From Alcanivorax sp. (lineage in GTDB: Bacteria > Pseudomonadota > Gammaproteobacteria > Pseudomonadales > Alcanivoracaceae), in contig PNLU01000024.1 of the NCBI GenBank assembly GCA_013823245.1, forward strand, positions 1-36,450: a stretch of 36,450 bases of DNA. The letters run 5' to 3'. Made by a program: the position numbers and the translations under genes. Of the stretch, positions 1 through 7,826 are shown piece after piece (positions within the stretch are counted from its first letter, which is position 1; the number at the start of each line of letters is the position of its first letter). A model generated the notes under the pieces. It was not told the origin of the DNA. It saw nothing but the letters and a program-made list of their open reading frames with translations, and made no database searches.

Positions 1-9
1 TGTCCAAGA

Positions 10-1383
10 TCACTTGACCACTACAAAAGCCTCCGCCAGGGTCGTGACCGCGATGACCTCCATGCCAGGAATCGCCTGCCGAGGCTTGTTCCCCTTGGGC
101 ATGATCGCACGCCGAAACCCGTGTTTGGCCGCTTCAGCCAGGCGCTCCTGCCCCTGCGGCACCGGACGGATTTCGCCCGACAGCCCCACCTCGCCGAAGA
201 CCACCAGCTCTTTCGCCAAAGCCCGATCCCGGAAGCTCGACACGATCGCCAGCAAGAGCGCCAGATCCGCACCGGTCTCCATGACCTTGACGCCGCCCAC
301 CACGTTGGCAAAGACATCCTGGTCGCCCACCTGAATGCCACCATGCCGGTGCAGGACCGCCAGCAACATCGCCAGACGATTCTGCTCCAGCCCCACGCAT
401 ACCCGGCGCGGATTGCCGAAATGACTCTGGTCCACCAGCGCCTGCAGTTCCACCAGCAGCGGACGCGTGCCCTCCCAGACCACCGTTACCAGCGAGCCGG
501 ACGCGATCTCCTCGGCTCGATTGAGAAAAATCGCAGACGGGTTTTTCACTTCCTTCAGACCCTCGCCGGTCATCGCAAACACGCCCAGCTCGTTGACCGC
601 TCCGAAGCGGTTCTTCAAGCCACGCAGCGTGCGGAAACGGGAATCGGTGGAGCCTTCCAGCATCAGCGAGCAATCGATCATGTGCTCCAGCACCTTCGGG
701 CCTGCCAGGGTGCCGTCTTTGGTGACATGGCCCACCAGCAGCAGCACCGTGCCGGTCTGTTTGGCGAACCGGGTCAGGGCCGCTGCGGATTCACGCACCT
801 GGGCCACCGAGCCGGGCGCCGATTGCAGCGCCGCCAGATACATCACCTGAATCGAGTCGATCACGAGGATCGCCGGGCGCTCCTTGCGTGCCAGTTCAAG
901 AATGCGCTCGACATCAGTTTCAGCCGCCAGCTGCAGCTGGTCGCGGGGCAGCTGCAGACGCTCCGCGCGCATCGCGACCTGAGCCGGGGATTCCTCGCCG
1001 GTGATGTACAGGCAGGGGCGCTGCGCCGCCAGGCGGCAGAGGGTCTGCAACAACAGGGTGGATTTTCCGGCACCGGGGTGGCCGCCGATCAGGATCGCCG
1101 AACCCGGCACCAGGCCGCCACCCAGCACCCGATCGAGTTCTCCGATGCCAGTGCCGATGCGCGGGGTCTCGGTCAGTTCGATCTGGTCCAGGCGCTGTAC
1201 CGCCGCCAGTTCGCCCGCGAAGCCGGAGCGCGCGGCGGTACGTGACGACGCAGCAGGCGTGGAGGGGTCGGTGACGAATTCACTCAGGGAGTTCCAGGCA
1301 CCACAGGCGCCGCACTGTCCGGCCCATTTCGGGAAGTCGGCACCGCATTCGGTGCAGACGTAAGCGGTCTTGCGCTTGGCCAT
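10..1383 (-). CDS. radA: DNA repair protein RadA (RecA-like branch-migration ATPase)
   Basis: 457 aa, full length for the family. RadA processes recombination intermediates by driving branch migration with RecA in the cytoplasm (family knowledge). Seen in order: an N-terminal four-cysteine zinc finger (C10, C13, C24, C27), Walker A GHPGAGKST at 101-109, a Walker B-type LVIDSIQ near 173-179, the RadA signature KNRFG at 257-261, and a C-terminal Lon-protease-like domain to the end. The ATG at 1383 shares one base with the alr stop (TAATG), so it is the last gene of a dnaB-alr-radA run and probably depends on translation of alr. No key residue is missing. The identification is secure. Confidence 0.98.
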   Translation of the reverse strand: MAKRKTAYVCTECGADFPKWAGQCGACGAWNSLSEFVTDPSTPAASSRTAARSGFAGELAAVQRLDQIELTETPRIGTGIGELDRVLGGGLVPGSAILIGGHPGAGKSTLLLQTLCRLAAQRPCLYITGEESPAQVAMRAERLQLPRDQLQLAAETDVERILELARKERPAILVIDSIQVMYLAALQSAPGSVAQVRESAAALTRFAKQTGTVLLLVGHVTKDGTLAGPKVLEHMIDCSLMLEGSTDSRFRTLRGLKNRFGAVNELGVFAMTGEGLKEVKNPSAIFLNRAEEIASGSLVTVVWEGTRPLLVELQALVDQSHFGNPRRVCVGLEQNRLAMLLAVLHRHGGIQVGDQDVFANVVGGVKVMETGADLALLLAIVSSFRDRALAKELVVFGEVGLSGEIRPVPQGQERLAEAAKHGFRRAIMPKGNKPRQAIPGMEVIAVTTLAEAFVVVK

Positions 1384-2459
1384 TATCCGTTCTCCACCCG
1401 CCGCGCCACGCGAGCGGTGATCTGGCAGAAAAGCTCGTAGCTGATGGTGCCGCAGGCCTTCGCCACCTCGTCCACCGGCAGGGTGTCACCCCACAGCTCG
1501 ACGTTGTCACCCACCTGCACCTGCGGGAGGTCAGTCAGGTCGATGGTCAGCATGTCCATGGACACGCGACCCGCGAGGCCGGTGCGCTGGCCGCCCACCG
1601 CCACCGGGGTGCCGGCAGGCGCGTGGCGCGGGTAGCCGTCGCCGTAGCCGATGGCCACTACGCCAATACGGCTGTCGCGCTCGGCGACCCAGCTGGCCCC
1701 GTAGCCGACACTGTCGCCCCGGGGGATCGAGTTAACGGCAATCAGACGAGCACTCAGGCGCTGGGTAACGGACAGACCGACGTCGGCAGCCGGGGTACCG
1801 CCGAGCGGTGAGCCGCCGTAGAGCATGATGCCGGGACGCACCAGGGCGCCATGGGTGTCCGGGTAGCGGCACAGGGCGGCGGAGTTGGCGGCGGTCCAGG
1901 GCAGCTGGTGCTGAGCGGCGATCCGGGTGAGATGCGCCAGTTGCGACGCGGTCAAGTGATCCCGGGGTTCGTCGGCGCAGGCAAAGTGCGTCATCAGACC
2001 GGCCACTTGCACGCCCGGCAGGATCTGCAACCGTGCCAGGGCGGCATCCGCCTCGGCCAGCGGCAGGCCGACGCGGTGCATGCCGGTATCCAGTTTCAGC
2101 CACACCGTGACCGGCTGCGGTGCGGCTTCCAGCAGGTCCACCTGCCACAGGCTGTGGATCACCAGCTCCAGCGTCAGGTCGCTGGCTTCAGCCAGCTCGG
2201 CGGCGTCAAAGGGGCCTTCCAGCAACATCACCGGCACCGACACACCGAGCGCACGCAGCGCGCGGGCCTCATCCAGCACAGCGACCCCGAAACCGTCCAC
2301 GTGCGGTGCGAACGCTGCGGCAGCGAGCGCCATGCCATGCCCGTAGGCATTGGCCTTGACCATGGCGTAGACCCGCGCGCCACCCGCACGGCGGCGCGCT
2401 TCCCGGGCGTTGGCGGCCAGGGCCGCCGGGCGCACTTCAAGTGTGGTGCCGCGGCTCAA
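1383..2459 (-). CDS. alr: Alanine racemase, TTG start
   Basis: 358 aa, the usual size. PLP enzyme interconverting L- and D-alanine for peptidoglycan. Seen: the PLP lysine K35 in YAMVKANAYGHG and the second catalytic base Y253 in VGYGASW. I chose the TTG at 2459 because it keeps the first beta-strand (TLEV, matching the family's RALID) and has GGAG nine bases upstream. The in-frame ATG near 2705 lies deep in dnaB, and the in-frame GTG at codon 9 would delete the first strand. It lies 31 bp after dnaB and its stop overlaps the radA start by one base. Whether it is the biosynthetic (Alr) or catabolic (DadX) type cannot be told from sequence alone; the dnaB-alr context favours Alr. Confidence 0.95.
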   Translation of the reverse strand: MSRGTTLEVRPAALAANAREARRRAGGARVYAMVKANAYGHGMALAAAAFAPHVDGFGVAVLDEARALRALGVSVPVMLLEGPFDAAELAEASDLTLELVIHSLWQVDLLEAAPQPVTVWLKLDTGMHRVGLPLAEADAALARLQILPGVQVAGLMTHFACADEPRDHLTASQLAHLTRIAAQHQLPWTAANSAALCRYPDTHGALVRPGIMLYGGSPLGGTPAADVGLSVTQRLSARLIAVNSIPRGDSVGYGASWVAERDSRIGVVAIGYGDGYPRHAPAGTPVAVGGQRTGLAGRVSMDMLTIDLTDLPQVQVGDNVELWGDTLPVDEVAKACGTISYELFCQITARVARRVENG

Positions 2460-2490
2460 GGAATTGTTCTCCGTGGTTGCTTGGCAAGCG

Positions 2491-5379
2491 TTATTCGCCG
2501 TAATCCTGGTAGTACTCGGGGGCCAGATCGTCGAAGCGGGTAAACTCGCCCCGGAACGCCAGGCGGATGGTGCCGATGGGCCCGTTACGCTGCTTGCCGA
2601 TAATGATCTCGGCAATGCCCTTCTCCTGCGAGTCCTTGTTGTACACCTCATCCCGATACAGGAACACGATAACGTCAGCGTCCTGCTCGATAGCGCCGGA
2701 TTCACGCAGGTCAGACATCACCGGGCGTTTGTTGGGCCGCTGTTCCAGCGAGCGGTTCAACTGCGACAGCACCACCACCGGCACTTCCAGTTCTTTCGCC
2801 AGGCCTTTTACAGAGCGGGAAATTTCAGAAATTTCGTTCACCCGGTTATCGGAGCCGGGCACCTGCATCAGCTGCAGGTAATCGATCATGATCAGGCCCA
2901 GCTTGCCACCACACTCGCGCGCTACCCGGCGCGCCCGGGCGCGCATTTCCATGGGCGACAGGCCGCCCGTGTCATCGATGTACAACTTGCGCTCGGACAA
3001 CAGCTGAATGGCCGAACTGATACGCGGCCAGTCGTCCGCCTCCAGCCGCCCGGAACGCACATTCTGCTGGTTGATACGACCCAGCGACGACAGCATCCGC
3101 ATGACCAGCGAATCAGAGGGCATCTCCATGGAGAACACCAGCACCGGCTTGTCCTCCTTGATCGCCACATGCTCCACCAGGTTCATCGCGAAGGTGGTGT
3201 TGTGGACGCAGAAGTCCTCGGCGACAAAATTGTGTGTGCCCGGCACGGTCAGATCGTAGACCTGATGCTCACCGATATAATCGATGGACGTGATTTCGTC
3301 CCAGTACACATCCGAGGTGGCCAAACTGGCCAGGTAGTCGTCATCAAACAGCCGGGCAAACTCTGCAGCTCTGGACCGGGACAGGTTCCGCTCGCTGCGA
3401 CCGACAAGATGTGGATTGTAGCCTGGCGGGCAGACCTCTCCGATCCGGGCAAAACAGTCTGCCCAGCTGTCATCACCTTTGCGGGCCAGGACATACCGAT
3501 TCACCGATGGCGGCAGGCTGTCGCGGTTGCTGTGCGCACGCTTGCCGTCAAGCGCCGCCATAACACGCGCCACTGCATCTTCCTTGCCGAAGATACCGAT
3601 CTCGCGGACAAAGGTCGCCAGGCTGGTCTGATCCATAATCTCCAGTTCGCAAGGCGACTGCTTCAGGCCGGGATAGCGATGCTGCTTGCGACGCACTTTA
3701 GCCAGCACACCGAAGCGCAACAGCAGGTGCTGCACACCACGAATCAGCGCAGGGCTGGACGAGGCATAGCTGATCCGTGCCTGTCCATTACCCTGCACGA
3801 AGGCGCTGCCATCACAGGCAAACAGGCGGTTCAGGAACAGAGCAAGCTGGCTGCGGGGCAAGCGAAACACCGCTTCGGGTAATGATTTCTCCAGTGCGCT
3901 GCGCGCCCAGACACCGTGCTGCGCCAGGAACAGGCGCACACCATTGGGGCCATTTTTTGCACCGGCGGTATGCTGCGGCAGACCCAGCTGCACCGGCGTT
4001 ACCTTCAATGCCACGCAAAGCTGCTCCAAGGTCCCTGCGGCAGGCACCGCCCGGCCGTTGCACCAATAGCTGACAGTGGCCTTGCTCACGCCCAGCAGTT
4101 GCGACAGCGCTTCACCGGTCATGCGCAGTTCCGCCAGCAGGCGCTTCAGGGCAGCGGCAAAACCGGCGCGCACATCCGCTATCAGCGTCATATCACGGCT
4201 GACGCGCAAGGTCGGTGTGCGCTGCCCGTCATCAATGCGTCGACATTGATGCCCACCGAACGCTGCGACAGCTTGCTCAAAGTCCGCCAGCAAACGCTCA
4301 TCGCGATTGGTGAACATCGGACAGGTCTGCGTGGTGCCGCCGTCGGCAATGAAATAGGCCAACGCCCGCACTTCGTGTTCAGGCAGCGTGTCATCGCCGA
4401 ATACCGGAATCTGGCGCGGCACGGCGACACGCTCGCCAACACCGATCTGCCCCAGCGGTTGCCAGCCGTCGCCGGTCAGGAAAGGGTGCGTCAGCGTGGT
4501 ACAGATTTCACGACCACTGGCGGTGCGCACGCGGAACACCGGCTTGATGCCGTCATCGACAAACGCCGAGGCACTGGCGGTGCCCAGCCGGAAGCGATCA
4601 TCCAGGGTCAGCAGCCGCGCGCGCTGGGCCGCCACCAGTTCATCAATTGTCACCAGCGCGCCAGTTTCCGGATCCACCAGACGCGACCCGGCCATGATGC
4701 ATTTGCCCATGGAGGGCCGTGCGGCGACGACGATCATGTCAGCGGGCTGCATGCCGGAGGTCATGCGATCCAGTTCGGTAAAGCCGGTGGACAGGCCGGT
4801 GACCGCAGATTTGGTGCGGTACAGCTCGTCGATCCTGTCGACCGCCTTTTTCAGAATGCTCTTGATGCCTTCCGGGCCAGTACCGCGATTCTGCTGTTCG
4901 GCGATTTCGAAAATCGCAGACTCGGCCTGGTCCAGAATCTCGCTACTGGAGGCCCCTTCCGGGCGGAACGCACGATCCGCAACTTTTTGCGAAATCTGGA
5001 TCAGCTGCCGCAGGATCGAACGCTCGCGCACGATGTCCGCATAGGCGGAGATATTGGCCGCACTGGGCGTATTGCGAGACAGCTCGGACAGGTAGGCAAT
5101 GCCGCCAGCGCTTTCCAGTTGCCCGAGGTTTTCCAGGGCTTCCGATACGGTCACGAGGTCACGGGGCTGGTCCTGTTCCACCAGCTGCACCATCACCCGA
5201 AAGATCAGGCGGTGATCCTTGCGATAGAAATCATGCTCACCGACGCGTTCGGACACCTGGTCCCAGGCGTCGTTATTGAGCATCAGGCCGCCAAGCACCG
5301 CCTGTTCTGCCTCCACCGAATTCGGTGGCAAACGCAGGGCCTCTGGCAGGTGCTGATCCAGCTGTGTCACATCATTCAT
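2491..5379 (-). CDS. dnaB: Replicative DNA helicase DnaB, intein-containing precursor
   Basis: 962-residue precursor; removing the 501-residue intein leaves 461 aa, the normal DnaB length. DnaB is the hexameric helicase that unwinds DNA at the fork and recruits primase. Extein parts: N-terminal domain 1 to about 110, linker, then the RecA-like domain. The Walker A sequence is interrupted after K226 (ARPSMGK / TTFAMN). Walker B (LIMIDYLQL) and the C-terminal arginine-finger region lie in the C-extein. I chose ATG 5379 (MNDVTQLDQ) over the upstream in-frame ATG at 5409 because the latter lies inside the terminator stem of the preceding operon. Ribosome binding site is weak (CGGAA). Helicase activity should require splicing, because the P-loop is broken in the precursor. 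Confidence 0.97.
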   Translation of the reverse strand: MNDVTQLDQHLPEALRLPPNSVEAEQAVLGGLMLNNDAWDQVSERVGEHDFYRKDHRLIFRVMVQLVEQDQPRDLVTVSEALENLGQLESAGGIAYLSELSRNTPSAANISAYADIVRERSILRQLIQISQKVADRAFRPEGASSSEILDQAESAIFEIAEQQNRGTGPEGIKSILKKAVDRIDELYRTKSAVTGLSTGFTELDRMTSGMQPADMIVVAARPSMGKCIMAGSRLVDPETGALVTIDELVAAQRARLLTLDDRFRLGTASASAFVDDGIKPVFRVRTASGREICTTLTHPFLTGDGWQPLGQIGVGERVAVPRQIPVFGDDTLPEHEVRALAYFIADGGTTQTCPMFTNRDERLLADFEQAVAAFGGHQCRRIDDGQRTPTLRVSRDMTLIADVRAGFAAALKRLLAELRMTGEALSQLLGVSKATVSYWCNGRAVPAAGTLEQLCVALKVTPVQLGLPQHTAGAKNGPNGVRLFLAQHGVWARSALEKSLPEAVFRLPRSQLALFLNRLFACDGSAFVQGNGQARISYASSSPALIRGVQHLLLRFGVLAKVRRKQHRYPGLKQSPCELEIMDQTSLATFVREIGIFGKEDAVARVMAALDGKRAHSNRDSLPPSVNRYVLARKGDDSWADCFARIGEVCPPGYNPHLVGRSERNLSRSRAAEFARLFDDDYLASLATSDVYWDEITSIDYIGEHQVYDLTVPGTHNFVAEDFCVHNTTFAMNLVEHVAIKEDKPVLVFSMEMPSDSLVMRMLSSLGRINQQNVRSGRLEADDWPRISSAIQLLSERKLYIDDTGGLSPMEMRARARRVARECGGKLGLIMIDYLQLMQVPGSDNRVNEISEISRSVKGLAKELEVPVVVLSQLNRSLEQRPNKRPVMSDLRESGAIEQDADVIVFLYRDEVYNKDSQEKGIAEIIIGKQRNGPIGTIRLAFRGEFTRFDDLAPEYYQDYGE
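3199..4701 (-). other. DnaB intein (501 aa) with LAGLIDADG endonuclease and internal XRE-type HTH
   Basis: Self-splicing protein element at residues 227-727 of the DnaB precursor, between the Walker A lysine and the following threonine. Splicing blocks are complete: nucleophile C1, block B TLTH (H72), block F near VYDLTVPGTHNF, and terminal VHN with penultimate H500 and N501; the +1 extein residue is Thr. Endonuclease: first LAGLIDADG-type motif LAYFIADG (residues 114-121, D120) and second FLNRLFACDG (289-298, D297). Both acidic residues are kept, so the homing endonuclease may be active. Between them, at about 184-240, is a helix-turn-helix of Cro/XRE type (LSQLLGVSKATVSYWCNGR). A cysteine sits three residues before the terminal Asn (C498). 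The HTH assignment is by eye. Confidence 0.95.
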
Positions 5380-5395
5380 TCGCAGGCATTCCGGA

Positions 5396-5430
5396 AACAA
5401 AACGGGCACTGCCCGTTAAGGCAGTGCCCG
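5396..5430 (-). terminator. Rho-independent terminator after rplI
   Basis: A perfect 11-bp inverted repeat (5403-5413 with 5420-5430, loop of 6) is followed on the minus strand by TTTTGTTT. It ends the rpsF-priB-rpsR-rplI operon and separates it from dnaB, whose start codon lies 17 bases past the T-run. Confidence 0.9.
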
Positions 5431-5494
5431 CATTGTGGCACCGCACCCCCGCAGGGGCAATCGGCGCCGGTCAGGGCGTGACGCCAGGCGTGAA

Positions 5495-5947
5495 TCAGGC
5501 CTCGGCGACAATCACCACCTTGACGGTGGTGGAGACTTCAGCGTGCAGCTGCAGGTCGATATCGAACTCGCCAGTGGTGCGCAGGGCACCCAGCGGCAGT
5601 TTGACTTCAGCCTTCTCGATTTCCACGCCGGTCTGCGCGCTCACCGCCTCAGCGATGTCACGGGTACCGATGGAACCGAACAGCTTGCCTTCGTCACCAG
5701 CCTTGGCGCCGATGGTGACCTGGGCTTCAGCCAGCTTCTCGAGACGGGCCTGGGCCGCGGCCAGCGCTTCTTCGGCCTGCTTCTGCAGCTCGGCGCGACG
5801 CTCTTCAACAACGGCCAGGTTTTCCTTGGTGGCCGGCAGGGCCTTGCCCTGGGGAATCAGGAAGTTGCGGCCATAACCCGCGCGCACATCCACGACGGCA
5901 CCCAGGTCGCCCAGATTCTTGATCTTGTCCAGCAGAATAACTTGCAT
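5495..5947 (-). CDS. rplI: 50S ribosomal protein L9
   Basis: 150 aa, standard length. Binds 23S rRNA at the base of the L1 stalk. Seen: the N-terminal [16 protein letters not shown] domain with the [13 protein letters not shown] signature at about 24-36, a long charged connecting helix (about 41-75), and the C-terminal domain. It starts 29 bp after the rpsR stop, as in the conserved rpsF-priB-rpsR-rplI order, and a strong terminator follows. Nothing unusual. Confidence 0.98.
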   Translation of the reverse strand: MQVILLDKIKNLGDLGAVVDVRAGYGRNFLIPQGKALPATKENLAVVEERRAELQKQAEEALAAAQARLEKLAEAQVTIGAKAGDEGKLFGSIGTRDIAEAVSAQTGVEIEKAEVKLPLGALRTTGEFDIDLQLHAEVSTTVKVVIVAEA

Positions 5948-5975
5948 GATCGTTTACCTCTGTTCCGGTCCGGGC

Positions 5976-6206
5976 TCAGTTGTCGTGGGAGTCGCTGTAA
6001 GGCAACAGCGCCAGATAACGAGCCTGCTTGATCGCCTGGGCCAACTGGCGCTGGTAGCGCGCGTTGGTGCCCGTGATACGGCTCGGGACAATCTTGCCGG
6101 TCTCGGTGATGTAGGCTTTCAGGGTGTCCAGATCCTTGTAGTCGATCCGGGTTACACCTTCCGCGGTGAAGCGGCAGAATTTACGACGGCGGAAAAAACG
6201 TGCCAT
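5976..6206 (-). CDS. rpsR: 30S ribosomal protein S18
   Basis: 76 aa. S18 pairs with S6 on the platform of the 30S subunit. The protein is basic at the N-terminus ([13 protein letters not shown]) and carries the SRITGT and [17 protein letters not shown] signatures. ATG 6206 was chosen over an in-frame ATG at 6284 because GAGGAG sits correctly before it and the family starts with MAR. It follows priB with a 25-bp gap and precedes rplI. Confidence 0.98.
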   Translation of the reverse strand: MARFFRRRKFCRFTAEGVTRIDYKDLDTLKAYITETGKIVPSRITGTNARYQRQLAQAIKQARYLALLPYSDSHDN

Positions 6207-6231
6207 GAAACTTTCTCCTCGATATTCGGTG

Positions 6232-6546
6232 TCAGAGACCTTCCAGCGTCTGCGCGTGTAACTGCAATCTGTCGCGGGCTTCACCCTTGAATCCGGCCCG
6301 GGCCAGAAAACCCGTGACCCGGAGGCGTTGCCCTTCGGCGAGCGATTCGCTCTGCCGCACCAGGGCTTCGCCGGTCAGTACCACGGCCAGGCGTGCCTGG
6401 ACTTCCCGTGGTACCCCGCCTTCTTCCTGCCGGGAGCGATGTTCCAGCCAGAGTTTCCTGGTGGCGACCCCGGCGGGGGTCAGACGCGGCCGTTCAAGTG
6501 TATGAATGACGCCGGTCAGTTCGCAGCTGTTACGCTCGGAGCTCAG
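6232..6546 (-). CDS. priB: Primosomal replication protein N (PriB), probable CTG start
   Basis: 104 aa, similar to E. coli PriB (about 104). PriB is an OB-fold ssDNA-binding protein that helps PriA reload DnaB at stalled forks. Seen: CELTGVI near residues 8-14, LTPAGVA at 22-28, the family hallmark LEHRSRQEE at 34-42, VTGFLARA at 77-84 and LQLHAQTLE near the end. No ATG, GTG or TTG lies in frame near the expected N-terminus. The best start is CTG at 6546-6544, with GGAGG seven bases upstream, overlapping the rpsF stop as CTGA. This is why a standard start-codon search does not report it. Its place between rpsF and rpsR is the conserved one. Family certain; start codon inferred. Confidence 0.9.
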   Translation of the reverse strand: MSSERNSCELTGVIHTLERPRLTPAGVATRKLWLEHRSRQEEGGVPREVQARLAVVLTGEALVRQSESLAEGQRLRVTGFLARAGFKGEARDRLQLHAQTLEGL

Positions 6547-6884
6547 CTGGCGACCTCCTCCTTCTCGTTCGACTTGGCCAGCGGAGAAGCTTCGGTAACA
6601 GCTTCTTCGCGGCGGATTACCGCGTTACGGATCACGGCGTCGTTGAAGCGGAAGGTGTTCTCCAGCTCCGCGAGGGTTTCGCCGTCGCACTCGATATTCA
6701 TCAGCACGTAGTGTGCCTTGTGGATCTTGTTGATCGGGTAAGCCAGCTGGCGGCGACCCCAGTCTTCAAGACGGTGAACAGCACCCTTGGCTTCCTTGAT
6801 CATGGCGGTGTAACGCTCGATCATGGCGGGCACCTGTTCGCTCTGGTCCGGATGAACCAGGAACACGATTTCATAGTGACGCAT
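6543..6884 (-). CDS. rpsF: 30S ribosomal protein S6
   Basis: 113 aa. S6 forms a heterodimer with S18 on the 30S platform. Seen: the N-terminal [19 protein letters not shown] and the [16 protein letters not shown] and [11 protein letters not shown] signatures, with an acidic tail ending EKEEVAS. ATG 6884 has AAAGGAG eight bases upstream and matches the family start; an in-frame ATG at 7103 lies beyond the promoter and is not used. First gene of the operon; its last codons carry the ribosome binding site of priB. Confidence 0.98.
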   Translation of the reverse strand: MRHYEIVFLVHPDQSEQVPAMIERYTAMIKEAKGAVHRLEDWGRRQLAYPINKIHKAHYVLMNIECDGETLAELENTFRFNDAVIRNAVIRREEAVTEASPLAKSNEKEEVAS

Positions 6885-6984
6885 TGTATGCTCCTTTCGG
6901 ATTGGGCAGCCTCCCGCCGACAGCAGCCGCTGCGGGCGGTGAAGCAAGGAGTCCCCGGGTAATCTGCATGTTGACCCGGGAAGG
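6885..6984 (-). promoter_or_regulatory. rpsF 5' leader with two hairpins
   Basis: About 100 nt of untranslated leader between the predicted transcription start and the rpsF ATG. It contains a perfect 7-bp stem (6954-6960 with 6974-6980) and a GC-rich imperfect hairpin (about 6913-6939) just before AATCCGAAAGGAG. S6:S18 autoregulatory leaders with a conserved CCGA are known in bacteria, and a CCGA lies here next to the ribosome binding site. I cannot confirm the motif without a covariance model. Confidence 0.35.
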
Positions 6985-6990
6985 GGCGCG

Positions 6991-7019
6991 ATTCTAGGCC
7001 ACATCCGGGAAACTGTCCA
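6991..7019 (-). promoter_or_regulatory. Sigma70 promoter of the rpsF operon
   Basis: On the minus strand, TGGACA (7014-7019) is separated by 17 bp from TAGAAT (6991-6996), putting the transcription start near 6984. It fits the only upstream gap of the ribosomal operon. Confidence 0.75.
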
Positions 7020-7042
7020 GCCGTGCCGCCCGTCCGGGGCCG

Positions 7043-7071
7043 TTGCCAGCCCCGCCCACAAGCCGTATTCT
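7043..7071 (+). promoter_or_regulatory. Sigma70-like promoter of the paralogous exported-protein pair
   Basis: TTGCCA (7043-7048), a 17-bp spacer and TATTCT (7066-7071) on the plus strand. The predicted start is about 50 bases before the ATG at 7128. It is divergent from the rpsF promoter, with about 25 bp between the two -35 elements. Confidence 0.55.
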
Positions 7072-7127
7072 GGGTACGCGCGCGATGCGCCCGGAAATAA
7101 CACAATAATAAATGGTGGGGATACCCC

Positions 7128-7826
7128 ATGAAGACCTTTCTGACCCGGCTGGTCCGCTCGCCGCTGCCCCAGGTTCTGCTGCCCCTGGCTTTGCTGTTCC
7201 CGGGCAGCACCCCGGCCCTGGCGGCCGACTGCGAGACCGCCATCGTGCTGCCAGAACGACCACTACTGGAGCACTACACCGACTACAGCGCCTTTATCGT
7301 CGACATCATGCAGTTCAAGCGCATCGAGGACGACAAGCTGCGCCACCGCGAGGCCTGCCCCGACACCTATGAGGAAACAGGCCAGACACCGCCGCCGGCG
7401 ACCCCTACCCTGAACGATGCTGTGGCCCGGGCGGACGCCCGCCCCCCTTTTGATTACCAGCGCCACACCACCTGGCACGGACGCAGCACCTCGCGCAGCT
7501 TCCCGATGGCCGATCTGGACAGTCAGACCCTGGCCTCCGAGCGTCTGCTGACCCGGCTGGCGGACGCGCCGGACCCGCTGCCACGGAGCCGCTATGTCAT
7601 GCTGCCCGCAGACTGGCGTGGCGATGACCAGGAGCGCCGTCTGGCACAGACCGATCAGGCGCGCCGGGAGGTCGATGTGGAGCGCCAGTGGGCCCAGGCA
7701 GAAGACCCCCGCGCGCTGCCCCTGGCGTTCGACCAGCGCGGCAACCTCCGCTTCCTGATCGACGCCAATGGCGCCGTGCTGAAAATCTGGGGCAACATTT
7801 ATGCCTGCTCGGGCTGCAACCCCTGA
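7128..7826 (+). CDS. Exported protein of unknown function, paralog A
   Basis: 232 aa; I do not recognise a named family. Residues 1-33 form a clear signal peptide (basic start, hydrophobic core, ALA-AD cleavage), so it is probably periplasmic. The mature part has four cysteines (ADCE, EACP and a C-terminal ACSGC), suggesting disulfides. Three segments match the next gene: [15 protein letters not shown] (about 50-64), a segment around RSTSRSFPM...LASERLL (about 122-143), and [14 protein letters not shown] (about 161-174). The C-terminal [12 protein letters not shown]...ILKIWG-like end is absent from the partner. GGTGGGG precedes the ATG. The last 26 bp overlap the next gene. Function unknown. 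Confidence 0.8.
   Translation: MKTFLTRLVRSPLPQVLLPLALLFPGSTPALAADCETAIVLPERPLLEHYTDYSAFIVDIMQFKRIEDDKLRHREACPDTYEETGQTPPPATPTLNDAVARADARPPFDYQRHTTWHGRSTSRSFPMADLDSQTLASERLLTRLADAPDPLPRSRYVMLPADWRGDDQERRLAQTDQARREVDVERQWAQAEDPRALPLAFDQRGNLRFLIDANGAVLKIWGNIYACSGCNP

Noticed and set aside
5380-5409. Upstream ATG of dnaB at 5409
   Set aside because: It lies in the terminator stem of the rplI operon and the added residues are not family-like.
2410-5481. Long open frames on the plus strand opposite dnaB and alr (about 490 and 521 aa)
   Set aside because: They run antisense to clearly conserved alr and dnaB/intein coding sequence, have no family features, and are the usual shadows in high-GC DNA.
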